Assembly: GCA_051294375.1 (NCBI GenBank)
Contig: CM119271.1
Location: 9,204,363-9,268,362, forward strand
Length of the DNA stretch: 64,000 bases
Reading direction: 5' to 3'
DNA from: Paraspadella gotoi
Taxonomy: Eukaryota > Chaetognatha
The translations under genes were made by a program, and so were the position numbers. Every line of letters begins with the position of its first letter. Positions within the stretch are counted from its first letter, which is position 1. A model generated the notes under the pieces. That model worked only from the letters and a program-made list of their open reading frames with translations, did no database searches and was not told the DNA's origin. Positions 30,011 to 43,009 of the stretch are shown in pieces.

Positions 30011-31421
30011 AAAAAAAAAAGACGCCGGATGAGAAGGATGAGCGACGGCTTGGCAGTTTGGGAATTATGTACTTCTTTCTCTCTCTCTCTCTCTTCCTCA
30101 TTTCGANNNNNNNNNNNNNNNNNNNNNNNNNCTCGGGGAGGTCAGGTACGTGAGTAAGTTCTGGACAAAGGATAAGTGGCTGGGTGAGGAAGAAAAAAGC
30201 TGAAGCTGGAGAATTCAGAGGAATTTTGTTCTCTTCGTTCATTCGTTCGTTCGTTAGTTTATTCACTCCTTCATTCATTCATTCGTTCATTCATTCATTC
30301 ATTCANNNNNNNNNNNNNNNNNNNNNNNNNNNNNNNNNNNNNNNNNNNNNNNNNNNNNNNNNNNNNNNNNNNNNNNNNNNNNNNNNNNNNNNNNNNNNNN
30401 NNNNNNNNNNNNNNNNNNNNNNNNNNNNNNNNNNNNNNNNNNNNNNNNNNNNNNNNNNNNNNNNNNNNNNNNNNNNNNNNNNNNNNNNNNNNNNNNNNNN
30501 NNNNNNNNNNNNNNNNNNNNNNNNNNNNNNNNNNNNNNNNNNNNNNNNNNNNNNNNNNNNNNNNNNNNNNNNNNNNNNNNNNNNNNNNNNNNNNNNNNNN
30601 NNNNNNNNNNNNNNNNNNNNNNNNNNNNNNNNNNNNNNNNNNNNNNNNNNNTTTTTCTCCCAAAACAATTTTTTTTTGTTCCATCAAATTTCATTTTTTT
30701 TTCGCGATTCCGAAAAAAAATGACGACGAAATCGTTTTTTTATTTTTATTTATGATTCTTAATTCCATTTTGGCTTTTTTAAAAAAATATAAATAATAAT
30801 GGGTTTAAAAATGAGGATGTATTTTAAAAGAACAAAAGCTATGAAATTTCTTTCCCGTGGGAAAGGAAAGAAGAAAAAGGGAAATATTAATAATAAAAAA
30901 AAAGAGATAAGAAAGAAATTTTGAGTTGTTAAAACCAATAGAATAATTTAAAAATGAATCATTTTGAAATGATAATAACGTTAAAAAGATAATGAAAAAA
31001 AAAACGATATTAGCGAAAATGGAATTGGAAAGGCGATATTTAATTTGTCTTCATCGGTTCTAAAAGCCCGGGAGAATTGAATAAGGAAGAGATAAACAAA
31101 AGGACAGCGGCGGAGATGGAAAGAAAATATTAATCTAGGTTTAGGGAGAGGAAGGGAGGAAGGGAGGGAGAAAAGATGGTATAAAAATAAAGGAAAGAAA
31201 GATGGCGGAGGGATAGAAAAAAGGGAGGAAAGGAGAAAGAAAAAAAAATGAGAAAGTGAAAGGGAGAGAGTGAAGTAGAGAGAGAGAGGATGAAAGGAGG
31301 GAGGAAGGGCGAGAGAAAGAGTAAAAGGGTAGGAGAGACAAAGAAAGGGAGGCAGGAGGAAAGAGAAAAAAGGCAGTTGGAGAGGAGGGAGAATGAAGGA
31401 GTGAGAGAAAGTAAAAAAGTT

Positions 31422-31423
<2 letters not shown>

Positions 31424-31460
<37 letters not shown>
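31424..31460. repeat. (GA)n microsatellite beside a TTTGA pentamer array
   Basis: The GA run is followed by four to five TTTGA units. Confidence 0.9.
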
Positions 31461-31464
<4 letters not shown>

Positions 31465-31745
31465 ATTTGATTTGATTTGATTTATTATGCTCAAAATGTG
31501 AAAATTTAACACAGTAACAATGCAGTTGTTAATGAGCTTTACATATATATGTATGTACACATTATTTAAAGAAATGTAAATAAATTAGCTAAAAAATTAC
31601 AAAGTGGACTAACTATATACATAGTTAGTGTTTACACATAGATCCCTTTCCTTTTTTAACGGAATAAATATCATCTAATTTTAATTTATCAATACAAATT
31701 TTACGATAATTTACAAGAATTTTACGTGAATTTTTACTAGAATAA
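31461..31745 (-). mobile_element. Possible 3' tail of a non-LTR retrotransposon
   Basis: On the minus strand an AT-rich segment ends CATTTTGAGCATAATAAATC followed by short tandem ATCAA units, a tail type common to several non-LTR retrotransposons. No reverse transcriptase is attached, so this is at most a 5'-truncated copy. Confidence 0.35.
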
Positions 31746-31756
31746 ACTAGAGAGTC

Positions 31757-31762
31757 TTTATT
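31757..31762 (-). terminator. Polyadenylation signal of the orphan terminal exon
   Basis: AATAAA on the minus strand, 66 nt after the stop codon at 31828. Confidence 0.4.
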
Positions 31763-31827
31763 TAAAGCTTACAGGGTCCAGGGGTCCTGCTATCGCCTAT
31801 TCAAAGTCAACGGGCAAGAAAGTTTAA

Positions 31828-32015
31828 TTATTGAGTGAATGAATAATTCTTATATTGCTTGTACCAATGTCCAATTTCATTTAAAAATGAGTCTTTCCTT
31901 TCTTCTTCCGCAAAATCTCGGATGAGCTTAGCTTCAGGGAAGAAGAAGGTGGGTCGGGGTGAGGTGATGATGGTTCCATAAGGATTGGAGGGTGAGGACC
32001 GAGGGCGGTGACTCA
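31828..32015 (-). CDS. Probable terminal exon of an unrecognised gene
   Basis: A pyrimidine-rich acceptor (CTTCTTTTCAG) precedes a frame encoding about 61 residues, ending GHWYKQYKNYSFTQ and a TAA at 31828. The middle is charged (EAKLIRDFAEEERKD). A canonical AATAAA lies 66 nt after the stop (31762-31757 on the minus strand). Acceptor, frame and signal together suggest a real last exon. The upstream exons would lie beyond the N gap at 32055-32214 and were not found. No family similarity was recognised. Confidence 0.4.
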
Positions 32016-32755
32016 CTGAAAAGAAGGAAAATTGAAAAAACACGACGCCCCCCCNNNNNNNNNNNNNNNNNNNNNNNNNNNNNNNNNNNNNNNNNNNNNN
32101 NNNNNNNNNNNNNNNNNNNNNNNNNNNNNNNNNNNNNNNNNNNNNNNNNNNNNNNNNNNNNNNNNNNNNNNNNNNNNNNNNNNNNNNNNNNNNNNNNNNN
32201 NNNNNNNNNNNNNNTTCGCAATGGCAGTCGACGTCGGATTTCGTGTCTCTCTCTCAAACGGCGAAAAACGGGTTTTTGATGACGGAAGAATTTTGGGTTT
32301 AAAAGCTGAAGAGAAGTGACCTCTTACTCTCTTTCCTTGTCGAACTTTGGGTGGGCTCTNNNNNNNNNNAGAGAGAGACGCCACGCGAATCGTAACTGGA
32401 AATGACACTGAGCGTTATTAATCAATACGATTTTAATTAATCAAAAAAACTTGTTCGCATTTTTAAGCTCGAGCAAAAATCGATTATCATTTAATTCGAT
32501 TATGAAAAATGAACAAATGTACAATCGTGTACAATTACTAATATAAAATATGAATATGAATAAAAATTAATCAGGCACTTGAAAATCAAAACAAAAAAAA
32601 NNNNNNNNNNNNNNNNNNNNNNNNNNNNNNAAAAAAAACTCGGGATCGAAATCCGATCAAATTTTTTTTTCCGCCTCGAAAATTAAAATTTCCCTTTTAA
32701 TTCGCGGATGAAAATTTAATTTCCTAGATTTCAATATTTTTTTTTCCCGCAGTCG

Positions 32756-32796
32756 CGTCACGAAAGGTCACGAAAGGTCACGAAAGGTCACGAAAG
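32756..32796. repeat. 10-bp tandem repeat cut by a gap
   Basis: Four units of GTCACGAAAG run directly into the N gap at 32797-33011, so the array is probably longer than shown. Confidence 0.85.
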
Positions 32797-33199
32797 NNNN
32801 NNNNNNNNNNNNNNNNNNNNNNNNNNNNNNNNNNNNNNNNNNNNNNNNNNNNNNNNNNNNNNNNNNNNNNNNNNNNNNNNNNNNNNNNNNNNNNNNNNNN
32901 NNNNNNNNNNNNNNNNNNNNNNNNNNNNNNNNNNNNNNNNNNNNNNNNNNNNNNNNNNNNNNNNNNNNNNNNNNNNNNNNNNNNNNNNNNNNNNNNNNNN
33001 NNNNNNNNNNNTAGTCAACGCACTTAGGATTCTCAATTCTGACAATGACTTCTTTTAATTTATGCGCCAATTTAAAATGTATTTAAATTTTACAAGGCAC
33101 CCAAGCAATTCCCGCCATCAATCAAGTACGAGAAACAATCAAAATCCTTTAATGAAAAATCTTTCTTCATATAATCTATCCATTTACCGCTGAAGCAAG

Positions 33200-33323
33200 C
33201 TTCGTCGTCGTCACACGGTCATCTTCATCATCGTCACCTCATAAGTCATAAACATCATCTTTATCATCATCATCGTCGTCGCTGTCGTCGTTCGCTTTCA
33301 CATAACCATCAAGAAGATCGTCT

Positions 33324-33354
<31 letters not shown>

Positions 33355-33355
33355 G
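33200..33355. repeat. CGT/ATC trinucleotide tract
   Basis: Imperfect TCATCG repeats end in a pure CGT run (33320-33352). Confidence 0.85.
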
Positions 33356-33899
33356 GCTTCATTGTGAATCTTTTTCCCCCCACAAGATTTTTCTCTCTCT
33401 CGCTATTATTCCGTCCGACTAATTTTACCCTTGCGGATCAGAGAGAGATTAGGTACGTGGAACTATATTTGCGTAGANNNNNNNNNNNNNNNNNNNNNNN
33501 NNNNNNNNNNNNNNNNNNNNNNNNNNNNNNNNNNNNNNNNNNNNNNNNNNNNNNNNNNNNNNNNNNNNNNNNNNNNNNNNNNNNNNNNNNNNNNNNNNNN
33601 NNNNNNNNNNNNNNNNNNNNNNNNNNNNNNNNNNNNNNNNNNNNNNNNNNNNNNNNNNNNNNNNNNAGAGAGAGAGAGAGGAGAGGAGGCGACATTCAAC
33701 TCGACGACGTTTTCATGTTTACGAAATTTTCGAAGTCATTTCGAAAATGTTGAGATTTCCGTCAGTCTCTCAGTCTGTCTCTCTCTCTATCTGACTGCCT
33801 GTTAGTCAGTCAGTATCACTGTTTATTCAATCAATCAATCAATCAATCAATGCATCAATCAATCAATCAATCAGAGAGAGAGAGAGAGAGAAACTTAAA

Positions 33900-35430
33900 A
33901 AATTCAAATAAATGTCTTTTGGTTTTCTAATTTGGAACCTCTTTCTCCACTCCTACGATTCTCATTCAAAAAATTTTATATCCAGCTTTTATCACATACT
34001 TCCTACCCACACACACAAATTGCCATTTCGATTTATCTATCAATTTTAATAAAACATTTAATAATTATGAGTCAATATTTCAAGTAAAAAATTACTTTTA
34101 AGTAATATGAATCTTTTTGTTTTTTCCATTTTAACTCATTTTTCCACTCGCACGCATTCCATTCAAACTTGTATTATCAGCTCAAATCTCACACTTTCCC
34201 TACCATCATACAAATTTTCAAGTCAATTGCCCTATCCACTCATGGAGCCGAATTGGCGTTCCAAATAGTATGAAATATATTTTTCGTTTTTTCCATTTAA
34301 CAACAATTTTCCACCTCGGCACGATTCCCTCAAAAACTTTCACTATCCATCTCAATCACACTGCTTTCCTGACCCATAAGGCGTGGTCAAAATTTTTGAA
34401 CACTTTTTATAAACTTTTTAATTCTCTTCCAAAAAAAAATATTCCTTTTTTCCTTCTATTTACTAATCGATTTTCAATGTAACTTTTTGAAATTAGCTTC
34501 ATTTGGGTTGTTGCACCTGAAGCTTTTTTAAAACTTATTTTATTAATAGCTATAACGAAATGAACGAAATTTTTTTTTTCTTTTAATTAGTTTTTAAGAA
34601 CGGATTCCTTATAGGAGCTTGGAAAAGTTATATGAAGTTTTAGTACTACAATTTTTTTAAAATTTTGACAAGAATTGCGTTTAAAAAACAGAAAAAAAAC
34701 GTTAAAAAAATTCATCCATCATCATGCTATTGCATTTGGCTGAATTTTATAGTTTTTTAAAATTTTTTATCAATAAAACAAAAAATTTTTTAAATTTTGT
34801 ATTAATAACCTTCATCTTAACTTTTAAAGGCTCTATCAGAATCCTATTAAACAAAAAATTGAAAAATTTAAAAAATTTTTAACTTGTATATAGCTAATAA
34901 AGATGAAATTCTTTAAATGCTTTCCCGTGCGCTTTATTAATAAGATAATTTTTTGTTAAATTCAGTTTTATTTTCATATTTTCTTCTAACAGTCACTTTT
35001 TATCATTATTTATTTGATGAGCATACTTTCTTAGTTTTCAACCTGTTTCTGGCTCCTACTACCCACACATACAAAATTCACTTACCAATTCCATCCATTC
35101 CAATCACGAGTAATTGGAGTTTTTTCTGCTAAGTGGACGGACGACGCGACGGACGGCACGTTACGGACGGGACGTACGCGACGGGACGGACAGACAGACG
35201 GACGGACGGACATTCGTTTTTTCTTGCCCATAATTTATCATTAATTCGATTGTTTCTGCACTGATATAGCAGTGTGCTGCCCGACATATTGCAGCGGGGC
35301 GGACCGGACGGATCCGAAAAAGTGGAGTTGATGCAGTCGGATTCTGCTGCATAAGCAGATCGACTAAAAAATTTTAAGAACTAGAATAATAATAAAAATA
35401 ATAATAAACAATAAGATAAAAGCAGAGCAG
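33900..35430. other. AT-rich intergenic region with a GACG-rich patch
   Basis: Mostly AT-rich, with a GGAC/GACG-rich patch at 35135-35215. No gene recognised. Confidence 0.4.
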
Positions 35431-35837
35431 NNNNNNNNNNNNNNNNNNNNNNNNNAAGAAAAGAGAAAAAAAAAAGAAGAAAGAAATATATAAAGAAAAC
35501 AAGAACGAAAATTCAAATGACCGACCGAAAGAAAATCGTCTCATAGAGTCGCTCCGCGAGTATTCACGGCGCAACTAAAAATTTGGCGACTCAGTAGATG
35601 AAATCAATATCTAAGATTCAACCTATTAGATAATATATTATATTATTTTTAATTACGTATTATTTTATTATATCAATTTATATAATAAGTTTCCGCCGAT
35701 CGGCAAAATGACTTTCTTTTTTAAGAATCTTTCCATCCTCGGCGGAGGTTGGCTCTCCGCTGTAATCCCAGCCTTGGGTGAGATTGGACAGGAATGTGAG
35801 GGTCATTCAATCCCATGAAGATATCCGATTCGTCATA

Positions 35838-36014
35838 TTAAGGATGTCCGCCACGGACCCACTCTACCATCTTGGGGTCTAATTGTTTCTCCGGTTCCGG
35901 TCGATCTCCCGGAGGAAAGAAGTCGTCGACCAATTGAATCCCCGGGTCAATGGCAGCATGGGATCGGATTAGGGACAGCGGGTGTATCGTCAGAATGTGC
36001 CAGACCTGTTCCAT
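35838..36014 (-). CDS. Short unrecognised open frame, possible exon
   Basis: ATG at 36014 opens 58 codons of balanced composition (MEQVWHILTIHPLSL..., FFPPGDRPEPEKQLDPKM, ending WVRGGHP). The codon use is like that of the true exons here and unlike the surrounding AT-rich DNA. A second frame (35706-35816, MGLNDPHIPVQSH...) follows 20 nt later on the same strand. They may be remnants of one gene or transposon. No family recognised. Confidence 0.25.
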   Translation of the reverse strand: MEQVWHILTIHPLSLIRSHAAIDPGIQLVDDFFPPGDRPEPEKQLDPKMVEWVRGGHP

Positions 36015-38989
36015 GATTTTATTTTTTTAATCGAATCCACACGAGACATAAATGTAAAGGTTAATGATATTTAAATAAAAACTTTATTATTTTTGCCTCA
36101 ATGGTAATTTGGTAACATCTGTGCGTCAGTTCATGGTTCGAGCCTCATAACCAACAAGTTTAATAAACAAATGAATAAAAGAAATCAAGAAAATATTTTT
36201 TTGTTACATTGAAACAAAGATTTTAAATTTATTTCGCATCGCGACTCTGTTTCTCTCTCATTTTCTCGTTAATTTGTTTGCGCTCAATAGAATTAATAAA
36301 ATTGTAAATATAATTAACTTTATAAAAAAAAAGAGTTTGTGTTCTATTCTATTCTCGCACTCGGATGAAAATTCATTTTACTCGGATTATAATTTTTTTA
36401 GCGGAGTGAGAGGAGAGGTACAGGAGTGGAGATGAGATGCGCTGGAGCAAAGGAGGAGCAAGTTTAGTAGAGCGGTAAAGCTTTAAAAAAGGAGGGAATT
36501 ATTTTTTTTTTAAACCGCTTATATCTGTTGCGCTGCTCAAGGGACGTTTTGGTTGGTTTTAAGGATGATAGGATGATGATGTCTCTCTGTCTGTAAATCC
36601 GTTTTCCTCCCAGGAAACTTCAAGTGAAAAATCTTGGAAAGATCAAAAGCAAAGATTGTTCTTCAACGGTTTCCCCCAACATCTTCTCTTTTCGTATTTC
36701 TTCCATATCAAAAAATGATCAAAGAATAAATTAACTGCTAAACAATACAGAATAGAATTGTAAAACCAAAAAAAAATTAATGGGACCTGGAATAATTTAC
36801 TACTATATGCAAATGAGAGGACAATTCTAAGAATCTATCAGTTACACTTCAATTTGTTGTAACTTAACAACCTCCCACCGAAAGCCGCGATTCAACATTC
36901 CCGATTTAGATCACCCCTCATCGCTTTTTCCTTTTGCTTTTTCGCTTTTTTTTTTTTTGCTTTTTCGCTCTTTTTTCGCTTTCCTATTTTTTTGCCCCCC
37001 GATGAAAATCCGATTATGATTCTCATCCTCGTCTGGTTTTTTCCCGATACTCGATCCCTCGTTGACAAAGCGGAAAGACAATTTGTTTGAAAAATCCGTC
37101 AGACTAATGAGAGTTTCTAGTTTTGCGCTTGCGCGTTGGAGTAGCATTTGGCGATTGTTAAAGATGCACTGATGTTTGTGCTTTTTTTTGGGTAGTTTTA
37201 AAAATGGTCATTCAATCAGAATTCAGTACAAGTAATTAGTATTGTGTTCATTTTTTGTTTTAAATAGTTTTTCGAAATTTTTCTTTCATATTTTTTTTAT
37301 TTTAAATTTATATTTCATTTTTTTCTCATTCTTTCTCCCTTTAATCAAGATTCCGAAATTAAGATAAATCGGCCAACAACTTCGGTCCGCCCTCCCCTTT
37401 CCCTTTGACAAACTCAGAAAGGAAAGTTTCTCTTCTTTTATTAAAAAAAAATGGAAAAAAATGGTAAAAAAAAGGGAAATGAGAATTTAAAGGGCGATGG
37501 AGAAAATGAAGAAATGGAGTTGACGAATGACTCGAAGAATGGAGAATATGACGGGGATATACGAACGCTCTCTCCCTCTCTCTCTCCCTCCCTCTCTCTC
37601 NNNNNNNNNNNNNNNNNNNNNNNNNNNNNNNNNNNNNNNNNNNNNNNNNNNNNNNNNNNNNNNNNNNNNNNNNNNNNNNNNNNNNNNNNNNNNNNNNNNN
37701 NNNNNNNNNNNNNNNNNNNNNNNNNNNNNNNNNNNNNNNNNNNNNNNNNNNNNNNNNNNNNNNNNNNNNNNNNNNNNNNNNNNNNNNNNNNNNNNNNNNN
37801 NNNNNNNNNNNNNNAATCAAGGAAAAGGAGATCTTGAGTGAGAGAAGAGATAAATGAAAGCAGAGAAATGGAGAAGAGAGGGGCGTCGACGGAGAGAAAG
37901 GAAAAAAAGAAAAGAGAGGGAATAGATAGGAATGAGATAGAGATGGAACGAAGAAAAGTATGGCACGTTAGGAATAGATAAAAAAAAACAGCGAGATAAA
38001 GATTCTATTTTATTTATATTTTATAATATTTAATAATTTCTTTAAAAAAAAAAATTGAAATCAGAAAAAAAATCACAATCAGTTTGCATACATTCTGTGA
38101 TTATTTCAATAATGAATAGATTTATAAAGTTGACGATCAACTTACCTTTCGAGCTTTAATCCAATCACAATGTCAGCCAGGCGCAAACCGGACAAAAGGA
38201 CAGACAGCTACCCTAACACGGACATCTCACAGACGCACAGACTCTTCCGACGGACTCTTGGCGCCACTCGCAACTGAAAAGGAATTCGTTCCTCATTCTC
38301 TCGCCCCCCCCTCACTCCGCCCCCCTTTATTCCTCACCCACTTATGCGAAGACAACTTTCCCTCCCGCGTTTCCAGTCATGAATAATGTAAAAGAATATA
38401 TTCACTCACTCGCCCTTACCTTTCGTCGAAGAGAAGACTAAATAGTAAATACGCTACGTCTACGAAAAAAAAAATTGTTTTTTTTTATCGTCCGACATTT
38501 TTTTTTCTTCCTCTCATTCCTCCTCCCTTTGGCAAGTTTTCTATTCATCCTTTTTTGGATATAGCTAATTCTTTATTCCTTTTACATTTCTCCGTTTTTT
38601 TTTATTTTATTAATTTTTGAAATATTATTATTTTTTTTCGCTACTTATCTTTTAACTTTTCATTTACTTTCTAATAGTTAATTTTGCATTTTTACTCAAT
38701 ATTCATTCGTAAAATTTTGCCCCGCCTTCATTATTAATTAATTTATTTATTCATTAATTCATTAATTCATTTTTTTATTTTTTTATTTCTTTTTTTCATT
38801 TATTTTACATTCCTTTCATACGATTTCTATTTGATTCCTAATTTTTGATTCATTTTTTATTCTTATTCATTTTTTATTCCTTATTTCTTTTTATGTCTCT
38901 TTTCCTCGTCATTCATTCATCCTTTTTACATATTTTTTCACTCTTGATTTTCTGTCTTATTTTCATTCCAATCCAATCGCTTCAAAACA

Positions 38990-38990
<1 letters not shown>
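36015..38990. other. Intergenic, low-complexity, with one large gap
   Basis: AT-rich and purine-rich DNA around the N gap 37601-37814. A Lys/Ser-rich frame on the minus strand at 36911-37147 is largely an AAAGCGA-type repeat and is not credited. Confidence 0.4.
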
Positions 38991-38999
<9 letters not shown>

Positions 39000-39062
<63 letters not shown>

Positions 39063-39065
39063 CCC
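39000..39065. repeat. (CT)n microsatellite
   Basis: Pure CT run, then CT-rich DNA to about 39125. Confidence 0.95.
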
Positions 39066-39912
39066 GCCCTCTCTCTCTTTTCCCTCTCTCTCCCTCTCCT
39101 CTCTCTCCTCCCCCTCCCCCTCTTCCATTCTGCCAACGATGAAAAAAAAAAAGTTGCAGCGGTCATCGAGCCAGACGAAGGTGCTCCGCTATAATCTCAT
39201 TTGCATATTCGGGTTATCGCACGAGAAGTAATGAGCGAAGGATGTCGTAAACCGATTGTGTTTTTCCTGGTTCCGCTTTTTTTTTCCACGAGAGAGAGGG
39301 AAGAGGGAAGAGGGGAAGAAAAAGGGAAGAGGAAGGGATAATCGATATAAAGGTAGAAATGAGGGAAGATATTATAAAAGGAGAAGAAAAGGGGGAGGTA
39401 GAATAAAAGAAATTAAAAAGAAAAGAGTTTAATAAAAAAAAATACACAAGAGAAAAAAAAAGGACGCTTTCCTTAGTTTAATCAGTCGTGGGGTTCTCTC
39501 TCTCTTTTTTTATGACAAAAGTACAAACTAATTTTATTATTTTTTTTCTCTTTTTTTATGGTTTTGTTCATTTTTTTTCTCTTCCTCTTCCTCTTTTTCT
39601 TATTCTCACTGAGCCTCAAATTTAAAAGATGAAACCTCTTTATAATTTCTTTAAAATTTATTTTATTAATTTATTAATTTTATAAAAAGACTGACCGACC
39701 AAAAATTGAATCCCACATGCCGCCGCGTCTAAAAAAAAAGAAAGAAAGGTAAAGAAAGAGAAGAGAAGGCGAACGAAAAAAAAATCTTTGGTTCGAGGAA
39801 AGGCAGAAAGGCGTGTCTGTGTTTGGACGCGGCGAGAGCGACGAGTTGATTCCAAATGCCTCATTATGACGATTCTCGCTTACGCAGGAAAAGCGGGGGA
39901 GATTGATAGAAG

Positions 39913-39917
<5 letters not shown>

Positions 39918-39968
<51 letters not shown>

Positions 39969-40053
39969 GGAGAAGAGGAGAGGGAAAGAGAGAGAGAGAG
40001 AGGAGAGGGAGAGAGAGGGAGAGAGGGAGGGAAAGAGAGAGAGAGAGAGATAA
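39918..40053. repeat. (GA)n microsatellite
   Basis: GA runs with GGA interruptions, followed by a (GACAAC)n tract at 40105-40150. Confidence 0.95.
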
Positions 40054-40639
40054 ACCCCATCAAATCGGCGCTAAAAAAACCAGAAATTCGCCAATAAAAT
40101 CCTCGACAACGACAACAACGACAACAACGACAACAACGACAACAACGACAATCGACGCTCGCTACGCCTATCGGCGGGCGAGTAAAACCTCAACGACGAA
40201 CAAAAGAGCAGTCGACCGTAAGCTTCGCGTCAAAAACATGTTCTACGTTTGACGGTCGACGACGTCGGTTGACGAGGCGTGGTCGTCGTCGTTGTTGTCG
40301 TTGTTATCGTTATTGTTATTGTTGTTGGAGAGGGTGAGACGTGAGCGTGAATCTGATGGACAATGAAACGCGATGTTTGATGCGTGACACTTTATCCCGA
40401 AATCAGGGGGCACGACATTATGTTTTCTTTTTTGATATTATTTGTAAGGAATGACTGGAATGACTAGATTTTTTATTAAAAAGTTTTGTAATTTCATTCA
40501 ATAATATTTAACTAAAATTAACACCCTATTTTTGTTCCGAGTGGCGTATTGAACATTTTTCTGTCAGTATTTATGTTTATTTAAGCAATTTTTTTTTTGA
40601 TGCGACTATTTGAAGTTTATTTCGCGAAATTTAAACCAA

Positions 40640-41512
40640 AATAAAATTATCTATAATTTCGTATTTTTTCTTCCACATTTCGGTCTCTGTCTATTTTTCG
40701 TCCATTTCGATTCTATTTCGATTCCATTTCGATTCCATTTCGATTCCATTTCGTCTTCTATTTTCGTCATTTTTTTTTTGCAATTTGTAAAAAAAGAAAA
40801 ACAACAACAACGACTAAAATGACAACAACCNNNNNNNNNNNNNNNNNNNNNNNNNNNNNNNNNNNNNNNNNNNNNNNGGGGGCGGGGGTGGGGGGCGCCA
40901 AAATGACGATCTGGCGTTAACGGGGAGTTAAGATTGTAACGTGGAAGGTGACCATTGACCATTGACCACTGACCACTGACCACTGACCAATGATAACAGG
41001 ACCTTCGCAAGATGATCAATACGGTCAGTGTACGGACATCAAGGCCGGACAGACGGGCAAAGATTTTCTTCGATTTCGTCGACGTCAGATTTTCTTTTTT
41101 TTTCTTCCTTAATCTCGTCAACAAAACAGAACAAAACAAAACAGAAAAAACAACAACAATAATAACAAAGGCCGATTGGATGTGACGTCGTGTCGAGACC
41201 CGGTTGCTGGCTTGGGGGTATAAATAATTCATTCATTCATTCATTCATTCATTCATTCATTCATTCATTCATTCATTCATTCATTCATTCATTTATTCAT
41301 TCATTCATTCGTCCGTTTATTCATTCATACATACATTCATTCGTTCATTCATTCATCCCTTTATTCATTCATGAATGGTAATGCAATTTGACAAATATCG
41401 CATCTCCTCGTACCTCCTCCGCATCTGTGCGCATCTGTGCGCATGTGCTAAACTGCAGGCATCGTTATTTTTTCCCCACCAAGATCGTAATTTTCAAATC
41501 CAGTTTATCATC

Positions 41513-41530
<18 letters not shown>
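40640..41530 (+). repeat. Duplicated block, copy 1 (contains a gap)
   Basis: It begins with tandem TTTCGATTCCA units, continues to the N gap 40831-40877, then a GGGGGCGGGGG motif, GATCTGGCGTTAACGG, a (CCACTGA)n run, an (ATTC)n array (41226-41378) and CGCATCTGTGCG repeats, ending at a (CT)n tract. The same order recurs at 41570-42862. Confidence 0.9.
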
Positions 41531-41549
<19 letters not shown>

Positions 41550-41569
41550 AAAAAGAGAGAGATTGGTCC

Positions 41570-42862
41570 ATTTTCGATTGCTATTTCGATTCCAATTTCG
41601 ATTCTGACCATTTCGATTTCCATTATTTTCGTCTTCTATTTTCGTCATTTTTTTTTTGCAATTGTAAAAAAGAAAAACAACAAACGAACGAACTAAAATG
41701 ACAACAACCTACTTTTTCCTCTTTATCAAGAAATCAATGCTTTTTCTTTGTTCTCTCTTCCTCCCTTCCTCGCCTCTCTCACTATTCCTTTTGAATCTTC
41801 CTCGCTTTCTTCATCCTCCCCCCTCCCTCTCTCTCTCTCTTCTCTCTCTTCTCTCTCTCCCCTCTCTCTCTCCTCTTCTCTCTCTCAATCTCCTCTCTCT
41901 CTCTCTCTCTTCTCTCCCAGACTTACCCACTTACACAACCTTCCTTTACTTTCCTCCAATTCCCAGCCCTCACCTTCCTCTTCCTTCCACATCCTTTTTT
42001 CCAGCACCCCACCGCTCCGATGCCCCCCCCCACAACCCCGCTCGCCTCGTCACGTGCCGACGTCTCCGCGGACTCGCGCGCGAATCCGAAAACGGAAGTG
42101 GCGTCCCGTGGCGGAGTGTGTTGGGCGGGGTGGGAGGCGGCGTTGGCTGAATAGGAGGCGTAGGAGTAAGGAAGGGAGCAAGGAATAAGAAACAAAATGG
42201 GGGGCGGGGGTTGGGGGGCGCCAAAATGTAGATCTGGCGTTAACGGGGAGTTAAGATTGTAACGTGGAAGGTGACCGCATGACCATTGAACACTGACCAC
42301 TGAACCACCTGACACATGATAACAGGACCTTCGCGAAGATGATCAATACGGTCCAGTGTACGGACATCAAGGCCGGAACAGTCGGGCAAGATTTTCTTCG
42401 ATTTCTGTCGACGTCAGATTTTCTTCTTTTTTTCTTCCTTAATCTCGTCAACAAAACAGAACAAAACAAAAACAGAAAAAGACAACAACAATAATAACAA
42501 AGGCCGATTGATGTGACGTGTGTCGAAGACCCGGTTGCTGGCTTGGGGGTAACTAAAATAATTCATTCATTCATTCATTCATTCATTCATTCATTCATTC
42601 ATTCATTCATTCATTCATTCATTCATTCATCATTCATTTATTCATTCATTCATTCGTGTTTATTCATTCATACATACATTCATTCGTTCATTCATTCATC
42701 CCTTTATTCATTCATGAATGGTAATGCAATTTGACAAATATCGCATCTCCTCGTACCTCCTCCGCATCTGTGCGCATCTGTGCGCATGTGCTAAACTGCA
42801 GGCCATCGTTATTTTTTCCCACCAAGATCGTAATTTTCAAAATCCAGTTTATCATCCATTCT
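41570..42862 (+). repeat. Duplicated block, copy 2
   Basis: The same units as 40640-41530 in the same order and orientation, differing mainly by single-base indels. It carries about 480 bp (about 41710-42190) at the position where copy 1 has its 47-N gap. That part includes CT-rich DNA and a GC-rich patch (42040-42140). Confidence 0.9.
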
Positions 42863-42882
42863 CTCTCTCTCTCTCTATCTCG

Positions 42883-42922
<40 letters not shown>

Positions 42923-42923
42923 T

Positions 42924-42958
<35 letters not shown>

Positions 42959-43003
42959 CTCTCCTCTTCTTCTCTCTCTCTTCTCTCTCTCTCTCTCTCT
43001 TCC
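42862..43003. repeat. (CT)n microsatellite
   Basis: CT run with interruptions. Confidence 0.95.
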
Positions 43004-43009
43004 GCTTTC

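Noticed and set aside
36911-37147. 78-codon Lys/Ser-rich minus-strand frame
   Set aside because: The C-terminal half is a simple AAAGCGA-type repeat and no exon signals fit.
39125-39220. Pol III small RNA gene near the second octamer, ending in a T run
   Set aside because: The predicted stem is only about four base pairs and no known small-RNA motif was recognised.
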